This document shows positions 16,960 to 24,478 of a stretch of DNA of 33,118 bases, piece after piece; the first letter of the stretch is position 1, and each line of letters starts with the position of its first letter. Both the position numbers and the translations under genes were made by a program. The stretch is from contig CAYXFZ010000016.1 in NCBI GenBank assembly GCA_964464385.1, positions 1 to 33,118 on the forward strand. The letters are read 5' to 3'. Source of the stretch: CAYXFZ01 sp964464385 (GTDB lineage Bacteria > Planctomycetota > UBA1135). The notes under the pieces were generated by a model. That model searched no databases. It saw only the letters and a program-made list of their open reading frames with translations, and was not told the origin of the DNA.

Positions 16960-17427
16960 ATGGCTCTTGATCTCGCCACTCTGGGTCCTCTTCTGGATTT
17001 CTGCGCCAAGCTCGACCTCGCCAAGCCGGAAGAGGCGCGGCAAAAACTGGAGGTTGACTTCCCAGTGGAGGGCGACTTTGTCGTCCGCTTGGGCACGGCC
17101 CTTCGGAAAGGACTGGAGGCAGGAAGCCTCTGCGATCAGGGCGAAGCCCCCATGCAGTGGTCGCGATTGTTCAAGCAAGCACCGGAAACACGAGACTTTT
17201 CCGCCGACGTTGTTTGCATGAATGGGGCGGGTCCTTTCCACGAGCACCCTGCTGGTGAGATTGATTTGGCCTTTGCCCTGGAGGGAGACCCCACCTTTGA
17301 CGGAAATCCCCCGGGTTGGACCATTTACGAGCCCGGGTCCCGTCACGTTCCGACCGTTGAAGGTGGCAGCATGGTGATTCTTTATCTTTTGCCGGGCGGG
17401 CAATTTCGTTTCCTGCAGGCGGAATGA
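16960..17427 (+). CDS. Cupin-like protein, resembles the DUF4863 / 4-hydroxylaminobenzoate lyase family
   Basis: 155 residues, no signal peptide. The C-terminal half reads as a small beta-barrel with likely metal ligands in FHEHPAGEIDLAF (two His and a Glu, about residues 92-104) and a final His in YEPGSRHVPTVEGG. Tight PxGE and PGS turns are cupin features. From memory this pattern fits DUF4863, which contains the hydroxylaminobenzoate lyase PnbB; I am only moderately sure of the family name and would not transfer the reaction. Its stop overlaps the next start (ATGA), tying it to the TMTC-like gene. No aromatic-degradation genes are nearby, so a different substrate is likely. Confidence 0.78.
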   Translation: MALDLATLGPLLDFCAKLDLAKPEEARQKLEVDFPVEGDFVVRLGTALRKGLEAGSLCDQGEAPMQWSRLFKQAPETRDFSADVVCMNGAGPFHEHPAGEIDLAFALEGDPTFDGNPPGWTIYEPGSRHVPTVEGGSMVILYLLPGGQFRFLQAE

Positions 17428-19358
17428 AGCAGGGATTGCTGCTCTTCGGGTTGGTGTTCGCCGCCTTCTCGTCCGCCCTTCCCAATGCCTGGATTTGGGA
17501 TGACGATGATTACGTCACGGAAAATCCTGTTTTGGTGGCCGAGGACGGCCTGCGCAAAATTTGGACCGAACCGGCCTCGCTCCCGCAATGGTATCCGTTG
17601 GTGCACACAACGTTTTGGGTGGAGCGCCGCCTTTGGGGGGACGATGTCGATGGAGGCCCCAATGCACTGGGCTATCACCTCGACAATGTTCTCTTGCATG
17701 CCGCTGGTGCGGTGCTGTTGTGGTTGTTGCTCCTGCGACTTGGCTTTGCGGGTGCCTGGTTTTTGGCGGCGGCCGTTTTTCTGCATCCCGTCAATGTTGA
17801 ATCGGTCGCCTGGGTGACCGAGCGAAAAAATGTGTTGTCCTTGTTGTTTTCTTTGGGGTCGGCCCTAGTTTTCTTGTCTTGGGCGGAAAATCGAAAGATC
17901 AAAGCCCTCCTGGGATCCGTTTTGTTGTTTGTCGCCGCTCTCTTTTGCAAAACCGTTGTGGCTTCCTTGCCCGCTGTTCTGTTCCTGCTCCTCTGGTTTC
18001 GGAGGCGCCCCTTGCCGACCGCTGTCTGGGCACCGCTGTTGGCAATGCTGGCCCTGGGGGGATGGATGGGGTGGCAAACGGCCGTTGCCGAGGTGGCCCA
18101 TGTCGGGGCCGAGGGCGCGGCCTGGGATACCGGAATTGCGGACCGTTGCCTGATCGCTGGTCGAGCCCTTTGGTTTTACGCAGGCAAGGCCGCCCTTCCC
18201 CTGGGCTTGAACTTCATCTATCCCCGCTGGGAGATTGACCCTGCTGACTGGTTGGCTTGGCTGGCGCCCTTGGCCGCCCTGGCTTGGCTGGCAGCGACTT
18301 TTTTTGGCCGGCATCGTTTCGGCCGCGGCCCTTTGGTTGCCTCGCTGATCTTTGGTGGTGTACTGTTTCCTGCTCTCGGGTTCCTCAACGTCTTCCCGCA
18401 CCGCTTTTCTTATGTGGCCGATCACTTCCAACACCATGCCTTACCGGCGGTGGTCATTCTCCTGGGCTCGGTGATCTTTCGTTTTACGTCGCGCGGGGTG
18501 TGCGCCGCTTTGCTGTTGCTCCTGGGCGCCTCCAGTTTCGCTCGCGGATTTGCTTACAAAGACGAAGAAACTCTGTGGAAGAATGTCTTGCAGGGCAACC
18601 CACAGGCCTCCATTGCTCACAACAACTTGGGTTTGATCGCCCACGATCGCGGTGACAGTGAGGAGGCCTTGGCAAAATTCCGTGACGCCGTTGCGGTTGG
18701 TGACGACAACGTCGAGGCCATGAACAACCTCGGCCAATCTCTCCTGCAATTGGGGCTACTGGAGGAGGCTCGGCCTCTTTTTGAAAAAGGGATTGCCATC
18801 CAGTTCAACTATGTCAAGTTGCACGTGAACTTGGCCGACTATTGGCGTATTCGGGCGGCCCAGGAGAAGAAGCCTTCTTTTGCTCGCTCGGCCATTGAGG
18901 AGTACGAACTCGCCAATCGTTTGAACCCGGATGGCCCGATCCCACAGGCCAGTCTATTCGCTGGGCGATTGCACGCATCTTTAGGCTTTCCCAAGGAAGC
19001 TCTCCGCAATTTTGAACAAGCCCGGCGGCACCGAGATTTTCGTACTGCCGCCGAAGTCTCCATTCTTTGGATCTTGTCCACTCATCCGCAACCCAACATC
19101 CGAGACGCGAACCGGGCCATGGCCCTAGCCCTCAAGATTCAGGCTACTCCTGTTGCCGCGGATCCCCGCGTATTAGACGCCATGGCCGCCGCCTATGCCA
19201 ACGCAGGAAAATTCAAGGAAGCCGCTGATTTGGCTCGCCAAGCGATCTTCCGCGCCATGGAGCAAAACCAGGATTCTTTGTCCGGGCAAATTCGCAAACG
19301 ATTGGGCCTTTACTCCTCCGGCCTCCCCCTTCGAACCCAAGCAGGCTTACCAAAATAG
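17424..19358 (+). CDS. TMTC-like GT-C membrane protein with C-terminal TPR repeats
   Basis: 644 residues. The N-terminal two thirds are polytopic, starting LFGLVFAAFSSALPNAWIWD and a run of four Asp (residues 26-29) in the first extracytoplasmic loop, the acidic motif expected of GT-C polyprenyl-phosphate-sugar glycosyltransferases. FLHPVNVESVAWVTERKNVL is a strong signature of the TMTC/DUF1736 type. From about residue 390 the chain is helical TPR (for example SIAHNNLGLIAHDRGDSEEA and NVEAMNNLGQSLLQLGLLEE). Eukaryotic TMTC proteins O-mannosylate secreted and cadherin-type proteins; bacterial homologues are common but poorly characterised. Its position behind two envelope sulfatase-fold genes suggests periplasmic protein or lipid glycosylation. 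It overlaps the cupin-like gene by 4 bp. Confidence 0.87.
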   Translation: MKQGLLLFGLVFAAFSSALPNAWIWDDDDYVTENPVLVAEDGLRKIWTEPASLPQWYPLVHTTFWVERRLWGDDVDGGPNALGYHLDNVLLHAAGAVLLWLLLLRLGFAGAWFLAAAVFLHPVNVESVAWVTERKNVLSLLFSLGSALVFLSWAENRKIKALLGSVLLFVAALFCKTVVASLPAVLFLLLWFRRRPLPTAVWAPLLAMLALGGWMGWQTAVAEVAHVGAEGAAWDTGIADRCLIAGRALWFYAGKAALPLGLNFIYPRWEIDPADWLAWLAPLAALAWLAATFFGRHRFGRGPLVASLIFGGVLFPALGFLNVFPHRFSYVADHFQHHALPAVVILLGSVIFRFTSRGVCAALLLLLGASSFARGFAYKDEETLWKNVLQGNPQASIAHNNLGLIAHDRGDSEEALAKFRDAVAVGDDNVEAMNNLGQSLLQLGLLEEARPLFEKGIAIQFNYVKLHVNLADYWRIRAAQEKKPSFARSAIEEYELANRLNPDGPIPQASLFAGRLHASLGFPKEALRNFEQARRHRDFRTAAEVSILWILSTHPQPNIRDANRAMALALKIQATPVAADPRVLDAMAAAYANAGKFKEAADLARQAIFRAMEQNQDSLSGQIRKRLGLYSSGLPLRTQAGLPK

Positions 19359-19400
19359 TCCGTCTTCCTGCAAGCGAAATCAGTTTTCCTGCCAGCGGGG

Positions 19401-21569
19401 TCATTTCTCCAAGCGGTAACGTAGGAGGCCGTGGCGGCGATTTTCGGTGGCATCGCTTACGGCCTTATGGATGGCGCGGCGGGAAGCGATCAGGCTGACC
19501 AGTTTTTTGCCGCGAGTTACAGCGGTGTAAAGAAGATTGCGCCGCAACATCAGCCAGTGGGAACCGCTCAATACGAGGACGACTGCGGGTGCTTCCGAGC
19601 CTTGCGAGCGGTGGACGGTGACGCACCAAGCAGCAATGAGGTGAGACAATTCTTGTCCGGTGTATTCCAGGACGCGTCCGTTGGTCTCGATGGTCGCTGT
19701 TTCGGGATCGCAACGAATCACCTTGCCAATGTCACCATTGAAGACCTCCTTGTCGTAGTCGTTGCGGATGATCATGACCTTGTCGCCGATGCGGAACTTA
19801 CCGGGGGCAACCTCCTCCTCGCCGGGTCGCAAAGGATTGAGGCGACGGGCCAAGCGTTGATTTAGAGCGTCCACTCCCAAAGGCCCGCGGTACATGGGTG
19901 CCAAGACCAGCACATCCTTGCGCGGATCCAAGCCATACTTTTCGGGGATACGCTCGCAGACTAATTTTTCGACCAATTCGGCGGCTTCTTCAGCGTCTTC
20001 CCGAATGGTGGTGAAATAATCTCCGCCCGTGTCCGTTTGAGTTTTTGGAATTTCGCCGCGCAAAATGGAGTGGGCGGCGGCAGAAATCCCCGACCCACTC
20101 TCTTGGCGGTGAACTTCCTCGAGTTGGACGATTGGGATGGCATCGGAAGCAACCAAGTCCCGCAGCACACATCCAGGGCCCACCGATGGGAGTTGATCAG
20201 CATCGCCGACCAACAGCAGGCGACAACCATCCGGCAAGGCCCGGAGAAGATCGGCCGCCAGGGGCAAGTCCATCATGGACACTTCGTCCGCAATGACGAA
20301 GGCGGCCTCAAGGGGTGCGTCTTCGTTGTGACGAAATCCTCCGGTCGCCGGGTCAAAACCCAGCAGGCGATGGATGGTGGTGGCGTCCCGGCCGGTGGCC
20401 TCCTGCAAGCGTTTGGCGGCGCGACCCGTGGGGCTGGCCAGATGGACCGGGCCACAACCGGATGCTTCCAAAATTTCCAAGAAGAGGCGGAGCAGAGTGG
20501 TCTTGCCGGTGCCGGGGCCGCCAGTGAGGACGGCGACGGGTTCGCGCAGCGCAATTTCCAGGGCGTTGCGTTGGCTGGGATCGGGCCGGAAGGCGGTCCT
20601 TTCCATGGCCCGCAACACCTCTTCTTGGGGTGCGACCGGGATTGGATTGCCCAAACGAAGGCGGCGCAAATGGGCGGCCAAGTCCAGTTCGTCCTGATGG
20701 AGGGAAGGTAGGTACCACCAAGTTTCGTCGGCCAAAAATTCGGAAACGGCCTGTCCCTGCTCGGCGAGCTCGGCCAATACCTCCAGCACTCCTTCGTCCG
20801 GTAGGTGGAGCGTGGCCATTTTTTCGCGCAGAAAGGTTTCCGGCAGGCACACATGACCCTGGTTCCCTCCCTCCCGCAGGAGGTGGAGGAAGACGCCGCG
20901 GATTCGGACAGGGGAGTCCGGCTGAATCCCTACGGCCGTTGCAATTTGCTCGGCCGTTGCGAAACCTAGGCCGCGGATGTGGGCGATGAGGGCCCAAGGA
21001 TCTTCCTGCACCCGGCGGATGGCGGCAGGCCCCCACTCCTGAAACAGGACTTTGGCCTGTCCCGCATTGAGGCCAAAGCCGCGGAGTTCGGCCAGGATTC
21101 GGTGTTGGTCGCGGCCCTGGAGAAAAGTGTCGGCCAGCGCGGCGGCACGCTTGGGGCCGATGCCCGGGACTTGGCGCAGACGCGCGGCCCCGGCCTCGAG
21201 GGCCTCGAGAGTCCTTTCGCCAAAGTGGTCCACGAGACGCTCCGCCATTTTGGGCCCGATGTCGGGAAAGGCACCGCTGCCGAGGTAGCGCACGAGGCCA
21301 GGCAGGGTGGTGGGACTGGAGTGCTCGGCCCACTCGGCACGGAATTGCCGCCCATACTTGGGGTGCTCGGCCCATTTCCCATGCAGGTGGAGTGATTCCC
21401 CCTCGTGCACCGGGCAAATGGGGCCCGCCACCGTGCAATTCTCCTCCCCAGATGCCAGTTGGATGACCGCAAAATCCCCATCCTCAGCCTGCCAAATCAC
21501 GCCCACGACTTCTCCCTCGAGGGACTCGTGAGGAGTTTGCTTTCGGTCTGGAAGAGGTGGGGAGGGCAT
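19401..21569 (-). CDS. recD2: RecD2-type ATP-dependent 5'-3' DNA helicase
   Basis: 722 residues, the usual RecD2 length. It unwinds DNA 5' to 3' and acts in repair without RecBC. The N-terminal OB-like region starts SLEGEVVGVIWQAEDGDFAV; helix-hairpin-helix segments follow (VRYLGSGAFPDIGPKMAERL, RQVPGIGPKRAAALADTFL). The Walker A motif is GGPGTGKTTLLR (residues 350-361), then DEVSMMD (Walker B) and LLVGDADQLPSVGPG. The C-terminal motif VTVHRSQGSEAPAVVLVL completes the superfamily 1 core. The ATG at 21569 is chosen because the frame's earlier ATG at 21641 adds 24 low-complexity residues; the earlier one cannot be excluded. It is divergent from rpsU and convergent with the TMTC-like gene, with no clear terminator in the 42 bp between. 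Confidence 0.93.
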   Translation of the reverse strand: MPSPPLPDRKQTPHESLEGEVVGVIWQAEDGDFAVIQLASGEENCTVAGPICPVHEGESLHLHGKWAEHPKYGRQFRAEWAEHSSPTTLPGLVRYLGSGAFPDIGPKMAERLVDHFGERTLEALEAGAARLRQVPGIGPKRAAALADTFLQGRDQHRILAELRGFGLNAGQAKVLFQEWGPAAIRRVQEDPWALIAHIRGLGFATAEQIATAVGIQPDSPVRIRGVFLHLLREGGNQGHVCLPETFLREKMATLHLPDEGVLEVLAELAEQGQAVSEFLADETWWYLPSLHQDELDLAAHLRRLRLGNPIPVAPQEEVLRAMERTAFRPDPSQRNALEIALREPVAVLTGGPGTGKTTLLRLFLEILEASGCGPVHLASPTGRAAKRLQEATGRDATTIHRLLGFDPATGGFRHNEDAPLEAAFVIADEVSMMDLPLAADLLRALPDGCRLLLVGDADQLPSVGPGCVLRDLVASDAIPIVQLEEVHRQESGSGISAAAHSILRGEIPKTQTDTGGDYFTTIREDAEEAAELVEKLVCERIPEKYGLDPRKDVLVLAPMYRGPLGVDALNQRLARRLNPLRPGEEEVAPGKFRIGDKVMIIRNDYDKEVFNGDIGKVIRCDPETATIETNGRVLEYTGQELSHLIAAWCVTVHRSQGSEAPAVVLVLSGSHWLMLRRNLLYTAVTRGKKLVSLIASRRAIHKAVSDATENRRHGLLRYRLEK

Positions 21570-21679
21570 GGGCAGGTAGGGGGTGGACGGCCTTTCCGAG
21601 CCGGGGTAGGATGTTCGACCCTGTCGGCGCTGCAAGGCCATTCTGGCGTGCTTATCCCGACTTAGATCCCCTAAATCCC

Positions 21680-21886
21680 GTGGTCATCGTCCAGATTCGT
21701 CCCAACGAGTCCCTTGAAGCTGCCATCCGGCGCTTCAAGCGTCAGTGTAATTATTCCGGCATCTTCAAGTCCTTGAAGGCCAACAGCTTTTTTGAGAAGC
21801 CCAAGGTTACCCGCCGTCTGGCCAAGATCGAGCGGGCTCGAACCATCAAGCGCGCCGAGCGCATGCGTCGTCGGGCGCGGTTCTAG
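21680..21886 (+). CDS. rpsU: 30S ribosomal protein S21
   Basis: 68 residues from a GTG at 21680. The sequence VVIVQIRPNESLEAAIRRFK, then KANSFFEKPKVTRRLAKIER and an Arg/Lys-rich tail, matches S21 along its whole length; ESLEAAIRRFKRQC is the family core. S21 binds near the anti-Shine-Dalgarno end of 16S rRNA and helps mRNA binding. The frame is open upstream (ATG at 21611) but the family start is at the GTG. Candidate -10 hexamers are TTAGAT at 21662-21667 and TAGGAT at 21607-21612. The pseudouridine synthase gene follows after 22 bp. Confidence 0.93.
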   Translation: MVIVQIRPNESLEAAIRRFKRQCNYSGIFKSLKANSFFEKPKVTRRLAKIERARTIKRAERMRRRARF

Positions 21887-21908
21887 GCGCGGCCTTTTCC
21901 TCGCCTCG

Positions 21909-22967
21909 GTGCGGAAAGAAAAGAAACCTCGTCGTGGACAGCGCGACCTGTCTTTGCCCTATGTGGAGCACCGCTTTGAGGCAGGCGAGCCGGATCATGG
22001 GATTCGCCTCGACCAGTTCCTCGCCGCTCGGATTTCTTGGCGCTCTCGCGCTGGCATCCGCTCCTTCATCGAAGAGGGCTGGGTGGAGGTGTGCTCCGGC
22101 AAGGATCCCCAGCAGGCACCGATCGGGGCCATTCGCCATGGCTTGAAGCTGCGGACTGGGCAGGAAGTGATTTTGCGAACGCCGGCGCCGCAGGCCGCTG
22201 CCGAGGAGGTGGAGGACTCCGGTCAGCAATCTGCGTCATTGGAGTGCTTGTTCGAAGACGATTGGGTGGTGGCCGTGAACAAGCCGCCTCAAGTCAGCGT
22301 TCACCCCTCGCACGGCCATCTGACGGGTTCCTTGATTCACTGGATCCACCTCCGGCATCGGCGGCTTTTCCCGGAATCTGCGCATGTGCCGACTTTGTGC
22401 CATCGCCTCGACCGGGAAACTTCCGGAGTCATGCTTTGCGCCAAAGATCCCCTGTCCCGCACGCGCATCGGTCGGCAGTTTGAGGCACGGAAAATTCAAA
22501 AAGCGTATTTGGCTTGCGTTGCCGGGGAAATGAAGGAGGACGAGGGCGAGATCGACTTGCCTTTGGGGAAGTCTCTCCTTTCTAAGGTGCGCCTCAAGAT
22601 GTCAGTTCGGCACGATTCTGATGGTCAACCCTCCTGCACGCGGTGGCGGGTGCGAAAGCGTCACCTCGGGGAAACCTTGGTCGAACTCTTTCCGCAGACC
22701 GGCCGACAGCACCAGTTGCGCGTGCACTTGGCCGCCATCGGCCACCCCATTTTGGGGGACAAATTGTACTTCGGTGGTGAGGACGTTTTCCTGCGCCACC
22801 TGCAGGGCGAACTCACGGAAGAAGATCGTCAAATGCTTCGTTTCGACCGCCAAGCCTTGCACGCCTGGCGCTTGGAGCTGGAACACCCCATGACGGGCCG
22901 CCCGCAGATCCTCGAGGCACCCCTCGCTGCGGACATGGCCGCCATAAAAACACCCGAACTAAAATAA
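21909..22967 (+). CDS. RluA-family rRNA/tRNA pseudouridine synthase
   Basis: 352 residues from a GTG at 21909; other GTG starts are possible (for example 21963). An N-terminal S4-like RNA-binding domain (IRLDQFLAARISWRSRAGIR) is followed by the RluA catalytic domain: VVAVNKPPQVSVHPSHGH, the active-site Asp in CHRLDRETSGVMLCAKD, KAYLACVAGE, and the C-terminal PQTGRQHQLRVHLAAIGHP. These enzymes isomerise specific uridines in rRNA or tRNA. It follows rpsU by 22 bp, so the two are probably one transcript, a sensible ribosome-related pairing. The exact target (RluD, RluC or another) cannot be assigned. Confidence 0.92.
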   Translation: MRKEKKPRRGQRDLSLPYVEHRFEAGEPDHGIRLDQFLAARISWRSRAGIRSFIEEGWVEVCSGKDPQQAPIGAIRHGLKLRTGQEVILRTPAPQAAAEEVEDSGQQSASLECLFEDDWVVAVNKPPQVSVHPSHGHLTGSLIHWIHLRHRRLFPESAHVPTLCHRLDRETSGVMLCAKDPLSRTRIGRQFEARKIQKAYLACVAGEMKEDEGEIDLPLGKSLLSKVRLKMSVRHDSDGQPSCTRWRVRKRHLGETLVELFPQTGRQHQLRVHLAAIGHPILGDKLYFGGEDVFLRHLQGELTEEDRQMLRFDRQALHAWRLELEHPMTGRPQILEAPLAADMAAIKTPELK

Positions 22968-23034
22968 CAGACAATTTCATCCCGGGCTAAACCAACAGCT
23001 ATTTTGATTTGAGATCAGGGGGCCGGTGACGGAA

Positions 23035-23511
23035 TCAAGTCAACAGCCGCAGGGCGTTGGAGGAAATCAACACCCCTTTTTTCTTTCCCCCTAGCGGGGC
23101 GTGGAGAATGCCGTCCTCACTTCCCAGGCGCTCGGAGGCCTCGTCGAAGTCTAGCTTGTTGGTAATGGCCCAGCCGCGGAGTTCGCGCGCATAAACGCCA
23201 AGAAGTGTCCAGGCGTCCTCCTGCGACTCGAGGTCGGTCGGAGCGGAGAACTCCAAGGCCGTGGCCGGAGAGAATCCTTGCTTTTTCAGTTCGCGAAGAG
23301 CTGCTCTTGGCGCCGTATTGGCCGGGAGGCAACACACGCGTATTTCTCGGGGGTTGGGATCTTCCGAAGCCTCGCCGAAGGTGTGAAAGGCCTTCAATTC
23401 CTGCTGTTGGATCGCGCCGGAAAGGGCTGTGGCGCTGAGATCCAGGAGCAAGCCGTGAAAGTTGCTGGCGTCCAAGGGGACATCTACGAGCAGAGTGGCG
23501 ACGATTTCCAC
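23035..23511 (-). CDS. Hypothetical protein, family not recognised
   Basis: 158 residues from a GTG at 23511. No motif I recognise. The N-terminal half could be two short beta-alpha units (LLVDVPLDASNFHGLLLDLS; EIRVCCLPANTAPRAALREL). The C-terminal half is mixed charged helix ending in a Lys/Gly-rich LGGKKKGVLISSNALRLL. No signal peptide or membrane segment. Support for it being a gene: a TATGTT hexamer 8 bases before the GTG in the divergent promoter shared with the hydrolase gene, and clear coding character over its length. A flavin- or nucleotide-binding role cannot be supported. It is convergent with the pseudouridine synthase, 67 bp apart. Confidence 0.65.
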   Translation of the reverse strand: MEIVATLLVDVPLDASNFHGLLLDLSATALSGAIQQQELKAFHTFGEASEDPNPREIRVCCLPANTAPRAALRELKKQGFSPATALEFSAPTDLESQEDAWTLLGVYARELRGWAITNKLDFDEASERLGSEDGILHAPLGGKKKGVLISSNALRLLT

Positions 23512-23519
23512 GACCCGCG

Positions 23520-23529
23520 AACATACTGT
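23520..23529. promoter_or_regulatory. Overlapping divergent -10 elements
   Basis: On the plus strand TACTGT (23524-23529) ends 8 bases before the ATG at 23538. On the minus strand TATGTT (23525-23520) ends 8 bases before the GTG at 23511. The two hexamers share two base pairs, so one melted region could serve both directions. Confidence 0.42.
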
Positions 23530-23537
23530 GAGGGACC

Positions 23538-23877
23538 ATGCCGCGCGACCTCGCTACGCCGCCGCCCGAGCGATTTTTTTTGGAGGGATCCAGTGGCCGC
23601 CTGGCCGTCACGCTAGAACGCCCGGCAGGGGAAGCGTTGGCCACCGTGCTCCATCTGCACCCTCACCCTCAACACGGAGGAACGCGCCGCAACAACGTTG
23701 TGCGGCACGGCGCCCTAGGGGCCCTTGAGGCCGGCGCAGTGGGCGGCGTAACCACCCTAAAAAATCCCATCCTCGCCGCGCGCGCCGTGATGGATCACAC
23801 CCCGCACGTTCTGCTCACCAACCAAGGCGCAGAAGCCTTCGCCAAAAACATGAGGCTGGAGCTGGTGAAACCTAACT
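23538..23877 (+). CDS. Alpha/beta hydrolase, N-terminal part, joined to a foreign fragment and cut by a gap
   Basis: The first about 65 codons are the start of a small alpha/beta hydrolase: RFFLEGSSGRLAVTLERPAG, then LHLHPHPQHGGTRRNNVV, where HPHPxxGGT is the oxyanion-loop signature of the family. Normally a strand leading to a FRG-V-G-S motif and then the nucleophile elbow should follow. Instead, after base about 23732 the reading frame continues into sequence of another family (see the next entry) and then hits 10 N. The rest of the hydrolase is found after the gap at 23888-24226 in a different frame. The gene is likely intact in the organism and scrambled in this assembly. The ATG is supported by a TACTGT hexamer 8 bases upstream. 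Confidence 0.75.
23733..23877 (+). pseudogene. Fragment of an isoaspartyl peptidase/L-asparaginase (Ntn hydrolase), probable assembly chimera
   Basis: Forty-eight codons read GAVGGVTTLKNPILAARAVM, then DHTPHVLLTNQGAEAFAKNM and RLELVKPN. This follows the E. coli IaaA-type segment (GAVAGVxxLRNPVLAARLVM, then a SPHVxxxGEGAExFA pattern) position by position; it normally lies in the alpha subunit well before the catalytic Thr. There is no start, no catalytic Thr and no remainder of the gene. It directly abuts the scaffold gap, as expected of a mis-joined contig end. A genuine insertion into the hydrolase is the alternative. Confidence 0.75.
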
Positions 23878-23887
23878 NNNNNNNNNN
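23878..23887. other. Scaffold gap (10 N)
   Basis: Ten undetermined bases. Sequence left of the gap belongs to an isoaspartyl peptidase, sequence right of it to the alpha/beta hydrolase, so the join is suspect and the true distance is unknown. Confidence 0.95.
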
Positions 23888-24226
23888 TCCGGCCTTCCTT
23901 CCTTTATCTGGGGCTTTTCCTTTGGTGCCTGGGTGGGCCATGCTCTTGCCGCCGCCCAGGCGGATCCGTGTGCCGGCTTCCTCGGAGTGGCTTGGCCCTC
24001 CGCCTTCTACGCTTGGCCTGAAGACACGTGGCCGCACCGCGCTTCGTTTCTCGTCGCCGAAAGGGATCAATTCGCCGATCTCGCTGCCCTGGATGAGCCC
24101 CGTCAGCGCGGCTGCCGGATTGAAATTGTGCCTAGGGCGGACCATTTTTTTACGGGCCACCTTGCTGAAGTCCGGGATTTCACCCGCCGTCAAGTGGAAC
24201 CCGAACCCGAAGAACTGCCCGTTTAG
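23888..24226 (+). CDS. Alpha/beta hydrolase, C-terminal part
   Basis: An open frame of 112 codons directly after the gap, ending in TAG. It begins SGLPSFIWGFSFGAWVGHAL, where GFSFGA is the GxSxG nucleophile elbow of an alpha/beta hydrolase. VAERDQFAD is the strand carrying the acid residue region, and VPRADHFFTGHLAEVRDF contains the catalytic His. Joined with the N-terminal piece at 23538 it gives a protein of about 210-220 residues, the size of the small YpfH/dienelactone-like hydrolases, if 35-45 residues are missing between them. Substrate unknown; the family includes esterases and thioesterases. Confidence 0.8.
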   Translation, partial: SGLPSFIWGFSFGAWVGHALAAAQADPCAGFLGVAWPSAFYAWPEDTWPHRASFLVAERDQFADLAALDEPRQRGCRIEIVPRADHFFTGHLAEVRDFTRRQVEPEPEELPV

Positions 24227-24273
24227 CCAGGGGTGTTTCTGTCTGTTATTCTGTTTCGGGTTTATTAGGGCAA

Positions 24274-24304
24274 AAAAAATGCCCGGCAGCGAACCGCCGG
24301 GCAC
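24274..24304 (-). terminator. Intrinsic terminator-like hairpin on the minus strand
   Basis: GCCCGGC (24283-24289) pairs perfectly with GCCGGGC (24298-24304) across an 8-base loop. On the minus strand the stem is followed by A and then eight T. It could end the minus-strand pdxH transcript (which would read through the convergent thioesterase gene) or an unannotated small RNA from 24305-24478. On the plus strand no T-run follows, so it is a poor terminator for the hydrolase. The rest of the 252-base region 24227-24478 contains no gene I can support. Confidence 0.6.
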
Positions 24305-24464
24305 CCCCTGTTTCGGAAACATCAGGATTGAGGGAGCAAAAAACCCCAAACTGAGTATTCCTGGGCAGACAAGGGCAAATCCCGTGCCAAACAGAAAAGG
24401 AGTGGGAAAGCGGGTCCATTTGCGGTTTTTGGGAAGGAGTGCGCGGGAATGCCCAGGGTTGGGC

Positions 24465-24470
24465 GATAAT
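24465..24470 (+). promoter_or_regulatory. Putative -10 element (GATAAT) of the thioesterase
   Basis: GATAAT matches TATAAT at five of six positions and ends 8 bases before the ATG at 24479. There is no Shine-Dalgarno sequence in the short remaining leader. Confidence 0.45.
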
Positions 24471-24478
24471 GCCCCATC

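Noticed and set aside
23004..23038. TTGATT...AATCAA inverted repeat between the pseudouridine synthase and the hypothetical gene
   Set aside because: Six weak base pairs, a 23-base loop and no T-run: not a convincing terminator.
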